A stretch of DNA of 64,000 nt from Roseibium hamelinense (GTDB lineage: Bacteria > Pseudomonadota > Alphaproteobacteria > Rhizobiales > Stappiaceae), in the NCBI RefSeq assembly GCF_007830545.1, contig NZ_VLLF01000004.1, forward strand, positions 248,001 to 312,000, read 5' to 3'. The notes beneath the pieces are model-generated. The model was not told the DNA's origin and made no database searches. It was given only the letters and a program-made list of their open reading frames with translations. Positions 58,168 to 64,000 of the stretch are shown here, in pieces; within the stretch, counting starts at the first letter, position 1; each line of letters starts with the position of its first letter. The translations under genes and the position numbers were made by a program.

Positions 58168-59040
58168 TCATTCCGCCCTGTCTGCGAGCAAATCTCTCAG
58201 GACCGGGTGCGGAAAGCTGCGCGGGGTGGTGACGGCATAAAAGCTTTCGATAATTTTAAGATCAAAGGGTGCTGTCTGGAGACGACCCGATGCAATCTCA
58301 TCGGCCAGCACGACGGAGGGGGCAATTGCAAGTCCAATGTCTTCACGTGCCAGAAGCCGGACCATCGCCATGTCGTCTACTTCGGCCGCGATACGAGGTG
58401 TCACGTCGAGGCGGGCAACCAGGCTGTCGAAGCCGGTCCTGATCGAGTTTTCGGTTGGGATAACCAAGGGTTCATTGGCCAAAAGTGCCCGCAGGCTGCC
58501 ATGGGAGAGCCTTTGAGGTGTGCCGTGAATGGACACCGGTTGATCCGCGATTCGGTGGGCTGTGAACTCTCCGGCAGTACTCCGGTCCGGCGGTTCGGTC
58601 GTTAGGACAACATCCAGTGCCAAGGACTTTAGGTCTTCCAAGAGCAGCGATGGGCTGCCGGATTTCAACACGACATCGACATTTTTTGCTGCCAGTACCG
58701 GACGCAAGAACTGTAATTGAAAATTTCGCGACAGGTTGGACATCGCCCCTATACGAATGGGCGCCAGTTCGTGGCTGGACCGGTTTAAGGTGGCGAGCAT
58801 TTTTTCGCCGGTCCTGAAAATTCGGTCTGCGTGATCCAGTACGATGCGACCGACTTCGGTCAAGATCAGTTTCCGGCCCTCCCGCTGGAAGAGCTGGAAG
58901 CCAAGGCGCTGTTCCAACTGCTTGATTTGTGTTGAGAGTGCAGATTGCGCGAGGTTGACCCGCTCGGCCGTGCGCGTGAGATTGCCGTCATGAGCGACTT
59001 CGCGGAAATAGCGCAAATGATGGTAGTTCAGATTGTCCAT
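58168..59040 (-). CDS. LysR family transcriptional regulator
   Basis: 290 residues. The N-terminal winged helix is MDNLNYHHLRYFREVAHDGNLTRTAERVNLAQSALSTQIKQLE, the usual LysR signature, followed by a periplasmic-binding-protein-like effector domain (about 90-290). It is divergent from a decayed SbtA-like permease gene; in related genomes LysR and this permease are neighbours, so it was probably its regulator. The remaining operator region is 59041-59125. Confidence 0.93.
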   Translation of the reverse strand: MDNLNYHHLRYFREVAHDGNLTRTAERVNLAQSALSTQIKQLEQRLGFQLFQREGRKLILTEVGRIVLDHADRIFRTGEKMLATLNRSSHELAPIRIGAMSNLSRNFQLQFLRPVLAAKNVDVVLKSGSPSLLLEDLKSLALDVVLTTEPPDRSTAGEFTAHRIADQPVSIHGTPQRLSHGSLRALLANEPLVIPTENSIRTGFDSLVARLDVTPRIAAEVDDMAMVRLLAREDIGLAIAPSVVLADEIASGRLQTAPFDLKIIESFYAVTTPRSFPHPVLRDLLADRAE

Positions 59041-59125
59041 CGGACAGCCTCAGATCTCACTAGCGGATATTAGTTCTATAAAATAGAACAAAAAAACATA
59101 ATAGTTATATTTATCAAAACTAGAG

Positions 59126-59542
59126 AGCCTGTGCATTTCGGCCTTGCATCTCGGCATTGGGATCGGCTTTCTAGCCTGGCCGGAGGCGATTTATGAGTGC
59201 CTTTGCGAGCCGCTGTTCCGAGGCGCCTCTCGATCCTGATTCTGGTCATGGGCACATTGGTCTGCTCCGGGACCTCGCGGCTGAAAAAAGGTTGCTCATG
59301 CCATTTTGATTTGCGTTCTGGCAGGCCCGATCTTGCACGGACTGCCAGGCTTCGGGGCTGGCCTGCTTGCGCTGATGGCGGCCACCAGCTCGGACATGTC
59401 CGGGCCCTCGAGCATTTTGGCAGCTCTGCCAGGGGCTAACCCGTCTGGCTAAATCGGTGCATCGGCCGGCCTTGGAACGCCGCTCGCGATCCTGAGCGTC
59501 CCGATGTTAACCGCGCTCGCTGACAGGCTGATTGGTTTCTAG
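59126..59542 (+). pseudogene. Decayed SbtA-like sodium/bicarbonate permease (C-terminal half)
   Basis: No intact frame, but the remnant is recognisable across two frames. From about 59147 it reads HLGIGIGFLAWPEAIYECLCEPLFRG, continues after a frameshift near 59230 as LSILILVMGTLVCSG, then, after a second shift at the A-run 59284-59289, as HAILICVLAGPILHGLPGFG and LMAATSS...LAALPGANPSG. A TAA at 59450 stands where family members have Tyr, followed by GLGTPLAILSVPML. This resembles DUF897/SbtA permeases (MAASASYIAVPA, LPEANPSLY). The N-terminal half is absent. Its terminator survives. Confidence 0.7.
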
Positions 59543-59550
59543 GAGTACGA

Positions 59551-59586
59551 AACGCCCGCCCGGATCTTGGTCCGGGCAGGCGTTTT
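59551..59586 (+). terminator. Terminator of the decayed permease gene
   Basis: AACGCC-CG-CCCGGA, loop TCTTGG, TCCGGG-CA-GGCGTT then TT. Strong stem 8 bases after the pseudogene stop. Its survival next to a broken gene suggests the decay is recent. Confidence 0.8.
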
Positions 59587-59654
59587 CAGTTTGCGTTCGT
59601 GTTGTCATATGACAAGCTTACGCTGCGTCCGTGGGCTTGAGTGACGGAGTGAAC

Positions 59655-61703
59655 ATGTTTCGATCATGCATTTTTGGTACCGTGTGTGCGGTCTTTTTGG
59701 GAACCCCTCTTATGGCGGCGGACCGTGCTGCCATCGTGTTTGACGGATCCGGCTCCATGTGGGGGCAGATCGACGGGCGCACCAAGATCGAGATCGCCCG
59801 CGACGCGATGTCCGAAGTGCTGACCACCCTTCCGGAAGATCTGGAGCTGGGGCTTCTGGCTTATGGGCACCGGGAAAAGGGCAAATGCAGCGATATCGAA
59901 TTGATCGTTCCGCCCGGTCTCGGCACGGCTGGTGACATCTTGTCTGCCGCAACAAAGATCAATCCGAAGGGCAAGACTCCCTTGTCAGCGGCGGTACGCC
60001 AGGCCGCTGATACGCTCAAATTCACCGAAGACAAGGCAACCGTGGTTCTGGTCACAGATGGCATCGAAACCTGTAATGCGGACCCTTGCGCACTGGGCCA
60101 GGAGCTTGCCAAACTTGGCGTCAATTTCACCGCGCATGTCATTGGCTTCGGGTTAAGTGAAGAAGAGGGCCGCCAGGTTGCCTGCCTCGCAGAAAACACC
60201 GGCGGGCTCTACATTCAGGCAAGCAACGCCTCCGAGCTGAGCAGCGCCTTGACAGCAACAGTTGAACCAATTGCAAACCCGGCGCCCGAAACACCGGCGG
60301 AAGATCCAGAACCTCTACCGGAAGCATCGCTTGAAGCGCCTTCCGAAGTTTCGATCGGAGCACAGATTGACATTAGCTGGGAAGGCCCGGGTGAGCGTTA
60401 TGATCTGATTCAGCTGTTCGACCCGCAAGCGCTTGGCGGAGAAGGAAAACGGCTCAGATCAAAGTCCGTCTTGAGTGGAGATCCGGATGACAATCAGGTG
60501 ACCATGGCGGTTGTTTCAGAGCCCGGTGATTACGAGCTGCGCTACTACAGCGGGACGGCGCGGGACGTGCTGGCCTCTGTGCCCATAACGGTCACACCCG
60601 CCGATGTTGCGCTTTTTGCGCCGGACCAGATCGCGATGGCGCGGCCAGTCACTGTGGAATGGATCGGCCCTGGCGGAAGATATGACAGCGTTCAGCTGAT
60701 CAAGCCGGGCGGGACCAAGCCGCTCCATGAAAAGCGTCTTCAAAATGACGATTATGAGAACCGCAAGGCAACCCTTCCAACCCCGGCCGAAACGGGCACC
60801 TACGAGCTGCGTTACTATGCCGGGGAAGACCGCACTGTGCTGGCAACCAGGCCTCTCGAGATTATCGACGCGCCGATCTCGCTGACTGCGGCAGAAGCTG
60901 CCGAAGCCGGGCGCCCGATCACCATCGATTGGACGGGGCCGGGAGCCCGCTATGACTCTGTCCAATTGGTTGATCCAGCGACAAACAAGGTTCTTCATGA
61001 AAAGCGACTGCGCAACGACGACTTTGACAACCAGCAGGCAACTGTGCCGGGCCCTGTCGAAGCGGGAACTTACGAACTGCGGTATTACAACGGGGATAAC
61101 CGGGCTGTCCTTGCCAGCGTCCCGATTGAAGTCATGGCGCTGCAAGTCGGCCTGGAGGCACCATCTGAAATTGGTCAGGGAAAACGGTTGACGGTTGTCT
61201 GGGAGGGACCGGGTGCCCGCTATGACAGCGTCCAGATTTACGACCCGGCGGCGCGCGGTGGCGAGGGCAGGGTGATCCATGAAAAACGCCTGCAAAATGA
61301 TGACTTTGATAACAACAAGGCGTCGCTGGCGACACCGGTTAAACCGGGACCGTATGAACTGCGGTACTACAACGGCGACAATCGCCAGGTTCTGTTCACG
61401 CAGCCCTTGATCATCGTGCCAATCAACATCGGGTTCGATGCTCCCGAAAGTGTTGAAACGCAGACGCGGTTTCAAGTCACATGGTCCGGTCCGGGTGCGC
61501 GTTATGACAGTGTGCAGCTGTTCGACCCGCAAGCCCGGGGCGGCGAAGGCAAGGTTGTCTTCGAACGGCGGCTTTCCAGCGGGGATCTGGATGCAAAAAC
61601 CGTGGAGGTCGTTGCGCCGAATGATGCCGGAGCATTTGAGCTGCGCTACTATAATGGCGAGAACCGGGCGGTCCTTCACAGCCAGCCGCTGACGGTGCAA
61701 TGA
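59655..61703 (+). CDS. Secreted von Willebrand A protein with five Ig-like repeats
   Basis: 682 residues from the ATG at 59655 with CGGAG five bases ahead. A signal peptide (MFRSCIFGTVCAVFLGTPLMA) is followed by a VWA domain (about 24-205) with the metal-ion site DGSGSMWG, TPLSAAVRQ and TDGIETC. After a Pro/Glu linker (about 206-224) come five tandem ~90-residue repeats to the C-terminus, each with W-x-GPG-x-RYDSVQ near the start and YELRYYNGDNR-type sequence near the end. The sequence suggests an envelope or extracellular adhesion or assembly protein. I know no experimental function. Stand-alone gene. Confidence 0.8.
   Translation: MFRSCIFGTVCAVFLGTPLMAADRAAIVFDGSGSMWGQIDGRTKIEIARDAMSEVLTTLPEDLELGLLAYGHREKGKCSDIELIVPPGLGTAGDILSAATKINPKGKTPLSAAVRQAADTLKFTEDKATVVLVTDGIETCNADPCALGQELAKLGVNFTAHVIGFGLSEEEGRQVACLAENTGGLYIQASNASELSSALTATVEPIANPAPETPAEDPEPLPEASLEAPSEVSIGAQIDISWEGPGERYDLIQLFDPQALGGEGKRLRSKSVLSGDPDDNQVTMAVVSEPGDYELRYYSGTARDVLASVPITVTPADVALFAPDQIAMARPVTVEWIGPGGRYDSVQLIKPGGTKPLHEKRLQNDDYENRKATLPTPAETGTYELRYYAGEDRTVLATRPLEIIDAPISLTAAEAAEAGRPITIDWTGPGARYDSVQLVDPATNKVLHEKRLRNDDFDNQQATVPGPVEAGTYELRYYNGDNRAVLASVPIEVMALQVGLEAPSEIGQGKRLTVVWEGPGARYDSVQIYDPAARGGEGRVIHEKRLQNDDFDNNKASLATPVKPGPYELRYYNGDNRQVLFTQPLIIVPINIGFDAPESVETQTRFQVTWSGPGARYDSVQLFDPQARGGEGKVVFERRLSSGDLDAKTVEVVAPNDAGAFELRYYNGENRAVLHSQPLTVQ
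60327..61700 (+). repeat. Five tandem ~90-residue repeats in the VWA protein
   Basis: Repeat units begin at residues about 225, 317, 407, 498 and 592 of the VWA protein. Shared positions: W.GPG.RYD at the start, a KRL...D middle, and a YELRYY.G..R end. Units 1, 4 and 5 carry an extra GGEG insertion that units 2 and 3 lack. The first unit is most divergent. Similar spacing suggests duplication of an Ig-like beta-sandwich. Confidence 0.85.
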
Positions 61704-61850
61704 GGCGTTCGCGGTTTTCTGCTTGACATCGGCCCAGCGCTCGCGCATCTAACATGGCATGACCAAGGCGCCCGCAATCTTCGTGTATTTTTATTACGTC
61801 ACCGACATACCGGCGGCTGCGTAGGATCTTGCTCTGACAAATCAAACCTC

Positions 61851-61877
61851 AAAAGCCGCCGCGTCAGGCGGCTTTTT
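61851..61877. terminator. Bidirectional intrinsic terminator upstream of tyrS
   Basis: AAAAGCCGCC, loop GCGTCA, GGCGGCTTTTT. It is 148 bases after the VWA stop and 58 bases before the tyrS start. It may end the VWA transcript or a small transcript in between. Confidence 0.85.
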
Positions 61878-61934
61878 GGTTACTAGATGACCGGCTACCT
61901 GGCGGGAACTCCCGAAAGACCCAGGAAGCCGAAC

Positions 61935-63215
61935 ATGTCTCATCATATGATCGAAGCCGGAAAGCCGGCGACCAAACTCAAATCCGAAGCGGTGCAAGTG
62001 CTGCTGGAAAGGGGCCTGATCAACCAATGCACCGATCTTGAAGCGCTCGACACGAAATTGTCTGAAGGGCCGGTCACCGCTTACGCTGGCTTTGATGCGA
62101 CTGCGGGCAGTCTGCATGTCGGGCATCTCATGCCTTTGATGACTCTACGCTGGCTACAGCGCTTGGGTCACCGGCCAATCGTGGTTTTGGGCGGTGGGAC
62201 CAGTCAAGTCGGCGATCCAAGTTTTCGAAATGAAGCACGGCCACTTTTGGAGCAGCAGCAAATCGCAGCCAACATTGCTGGAATCAGGCGCTCGGTCGAA
62301 CGGCTGGTCGATATGAGCGGTCAGGATGGCGCTTTGTTGGTCGACAACGCGGAGTGGCTGAACGAGTTCAAGTTCCTGGAGTTTTTGCGTGATTATGGAT
62401 CCCAGTTCACCGTCAACCGGATGATGTCGTTCGACAGCGTCAAGTCCCGGCTCGATGCGCATGTTCCACTGACGGTTTTGGAATTCTGCTACATGATGCT
62501 TCAGGCTGTTGATTTCTTGGAACTTTCACGCCGGCATGATTGTACATTGCAGATTGGCGGGTCTGACCAATGGGGCAATATCGTCAATGGTGTCGAGCTC
62601 GGCCGTAAGGGCGACGGACGTCAGCTTTTTGGGCTCACGGTGCCGCTTTTGACCACGGCAAACGGATCTAAAATGGGCAAGACGGCAGCCGGAGCAGTTT
62701 GGCTGCATCCGGAGCACTTGTCGCCGTTTGGATTCTGGCAGTTCTGGCGCAACACAGCCGATGCCGATGTTCCCAGGTTCCTTCGCTTGTTCACGGATTT
62801 GCCCATCAGCGAAGTCGACAGGCTTTCAACGCTTCAAGGTGCGGAGCTCAATGAGGCTAAGAAGATTCTGGCCACCCAGGTGACAAACATCGTTCATGGC
62901 CCGGAGGATGCCCGCGCGGCGCTTGAACAAGGCGATGCCTTGTTCGCCGGGGGGCAGGAATTGGCGGAACCGACACACCGCATGGACATTGCTCAGCTTG
63001 CAGAAGGTCTTGGTCTGCTTGAGCTCGTTGTTGCTGCAGGCTTCGCAGGGTCAAACGGCGAGGCGAGACGGTTGGTCGAAGCTGGTGGGGTGCGGTTGAA
63101 CGGTATCGTTGTTGAGGATCCGCGCAGACGGATTGCAAGTGGCGACCTACTGGCCAAAGAACGTCTGGCGCTCGCCGTCGGTAAACGGCGCAAGGCATTG
63201 ATCGCTTTTGATTAA
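61935..63215 (+). CDS. tyrS: Tyrosyl-tRNA synthetase TyrS
   Basis: 426 residues from the ATG at 61935 (MSHHMIEAGK), with AGGAAG seven bases upstream. It charges tRNA-Tyr. The class I motifs are HVGH at residues 61-64 and the KMSKS-equivalent KMGKT. The tyrosine pocket is QIGGSDQWGN, and a C-terminal S4 RNA-binding domain (about 355-420) follows. The frame is open 16 codons upstream without family support. Confidence 0.96.
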   Translation: MSHHMIEAGKPATKLKSEAVQVLLERGLINQCTDLEALDTKLSEGPVTAYAGFDATAGSLHVGHLMPLMTLRWLQRLGHRPIVVLGGGTSQVGDPSFRNEARPLLEQQQIAANIAGIRRSVERLVDMSGQDGALLVDNAEWLNEFKFLEFLRDYGSQFTVNRMMSFDSVKSRLDAHVPLTVLEFCYMMLQAVDFLELSRRHDCTLQIGGSDQWGNIVNGVELGRKGDGRQLFGLTVPLLTTANGSKMGKTAAGAVWLHPEHLSPFGFWQFWRNTADADVPRFLRLFTDLPISEVDRLSTLQGAELNEAKKILATQVTNIVHGPEDARAALEQGDALFAGGQELAEPTHRMDIAQLAEGLGLLELVVAAGFAGSNGEARRLVEAGGVRLNGIVVEDPRRRIASGDLLAKERLALAVGKRRKALIAFD

Positions 63216-63248
63216 AAAAAATCCCCGGTCGAGTTGCCTGACCGGGGA
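63214..63248 (-). terminator. Terminator of the ccrM transcript
   Basis: TCCCCGGTC, 9-base loop, GACCGGGGA. On the minus strand the hairpin is followed by TTTTTTTTAA, placed about 35 bases after the ccrM stop. It directly abuts the tyrS stop codon on the other strand. Confidence 0.85.
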
Positions 63249-63282
63249 ATAGAGGTTCGCGGGGATCGCGAGGCCAACCTGC

Positions 63283-64000
63283 TTATGTGTGCAGGCGGGA
63301 TCTGATTTCCTGACGCAAGTCGTCAATCGGCTTGCGGACTTGACCGGTGTCGATATGCCAAAACGTCCAGCCGTTGCAGGCCTGCTGGCCCTGAACGAGG
63401 GCGCCGACCTTGTGGATTGAACCGGTATGGTCTCCGGACTTCAAAGAGCCATCCGCGCGGACAATTGCGTAGTAGCGGCCTTTCGAGCAGGTCAGCTTGG
63501 CTCCCGGCTTCAGAACGCCGGTTTCCAAGAGGGACCCGAATGGAATGCGCCTTTCGCTGCGTTTGCCCTTTTGCATTTCAAGGGTCGACGCATCGCCTGT
63601 CTCTATTTCGCCGATCCGCGCTTCAGCGGCATCGATATAAGCTTGTTCGCGCTCAACTCCGACATAGTTTCGGCCAAGCTTTTTGGCTACAGCGCCAGTT
63701 GTGCCGGTCCCGAAAAACGGATCCAACACCACATCACCCGGCTTGGATGAGGCCGTCAGCACGCGATAAAGCAACGATTCAGGCTTTTGCGTCGGGTGCA
63801 CCTTTTGGCCCCCGTCATCCTTGAGACGTTCAGCGCCGGTACACAGTGGCAAGTGCCAGTCCGAGCGCATTTGCAGATCGTCGTTAAACGTCTTCAATGC
63901 ATCGTAGTTGAACGTCGGCTTGGCATCTTTCGACTTTGTCGCCCAGATGATCGTTTCGTGGGCGTTTGTGAAACGCTTGCCCCGGAAATTCGGCATCGGA
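63283..64000 (-). CDS. ccrM: CcrM-type DNA adenine methyltransferase, C-terminal part
   Basis: The window holds the last 238 codons; the gene continues past the right edge (an internal Met at 63996 is not the start, since the frame continues through Pro). It methylates the adenine of GANTC in alphaproteobacteria, coupled to the cell cycle. [32 protein letters not shown] and the SAM motif [13 protein letters not shown] are typical; DPPY should lie outside. The C-terminal part (from [15 protein letters not shown]) is the RAMA-type domain. Confidence 0.95.
   Translation of the reverse strand, partial: PMPNFRGKRFTNAHETIIWATKSKDAKPTFNYDALKTFNDDLQMRSDWHLPLCTGAERLKDDGGQKVHPTQKPESLLYRVLTASSKPGDVVLDPFFGTGTTGAVAKKLGRNYVGVEREQAYIDAAEARIGEIETGDASTLEMQKGKRSERRIPFGSLLETGVLKPGAKLTCSKGRYYAIVRADGSLKSGDHTGSIHKVGALVQGQQACNGWTFWHIDTGQVRKPIDDLRQEIRSRLHT

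Noticed and set aside
59197..59439. 80-codon open frame after the LysR regulator
   Set aside because: It is one frame of the decayed permease remnant; the SbtA-like reading needs two frameshifts, so this frame is not a real protein.
60516..61748. 410-codon minus-strand open frame antisense to the VWA protein
   Set aside because: It arises from the strong codon bias and repetitive sequence of the plus-strand gene; its translation is repetitive, has no family features and would overlap the coding sequence fully.

Overview
The window looks like chromosomal DNA of an alphaproteobacterium, most likely a marine Rhizobiales member of the Roseibium/Labrenzia/Stappia kind. Pointers are a CcrM-type GANTC methyltransferase, a Porin_2-type porin, an IalB-like protein, a stand-alone CheY-CheZ pair, split glycine dehydrogenase (gcvPA/gcvPB), and the small families DUF2093, DUF4170 and DUF6101. 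The assignment is by gene content only. I saw no rRNA, tRNA, CRISPR array, prophage or insertion sequence; this is mostly housekeeping chromosome with compact operons.

Layout. 1-6.3 kb: partial ribF, a MaoC hydratase, cheY-cheZ, a HAD hydrolase, mutL and an alpha/beta hydrolase. 6.3-12.2 kb: porin, tadA, an RluB-type pseudouridine synthase overlapping rsmD, a metallo-beta-lactamase-fold protein, a candidate minus-strand sRNA, and a patatin. 12.2-21.8 kb: a large GGDEF-EAL receptor, a dehalogenase-like hydrolase, purD, an unknown protein, ubiA, a membrane diguanylate cyclase and a DUF6101 gene with a 14-bp perfect inverted repeat near its 5' end. 22-31.8 kb: tldE, a CysQ-like phosphatase, DUF4170, a lipid A/KDO block (DUF374 acyltransferase, waaA, lpxK), tldD, a KefB-like antiporter and IalB. 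31.8-39 kb: the aa3 cytochrome oxidase operon (coxB-ctaD-ctaB-coxF-ctaG-ctaE, then DUF983 and SURF1), preceded by a perfect FNR/FixK box. 39-51 kb: peroxiredoxin, DsbD-N-like protein, yqgE, thrC, an M16 peptidase, GNAT, a PAS-GGDEF-EAL protein, and the minus-strand run ispH-thrB-rnhA-lipid kinase. 51-57.2 kb: a lipoprotein and the glycine cleavage operon, headed by a tandem glycine riboswitch and carrying an OsmC gene between gcvH and gcvPA. 57.2-64 kb: FkbM-like methyltransferase, LysR regulator, a decayed SbtA-like permease, a von Willebrand A protein with five tandem Ig-like repeats, tyrS and the 3' end of ccrM.

How the genes work together. The cox block encodes the three core oxidase subunits plus heme O synthesis (CtaB), copper insertion (Cox11/CtaG) and SURF1, so the enzyme and its assembly factors are made together. 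The gcv block encodes T, H and both P subunits under glycine control. ThrB and ThrC, the last two steps to threonine, lie about 5 kb apart on opposite strands. Three c-di-GMP-type proteins in 35 kb suggest heavy second-messenger signalling.

The most unusual items are the VWA five-repeat protein, the anti-Shine-Dalgarno sRNA candidate at about 11.0-11.15 kb, the FNR box before the oxidase operon, the OsmC gene inside the gcv operon, the DUF6101 hairpin and the SbtA pseudogene beside an intact LysR gene. I did not find a clear multi-gene system that looks wholly new.
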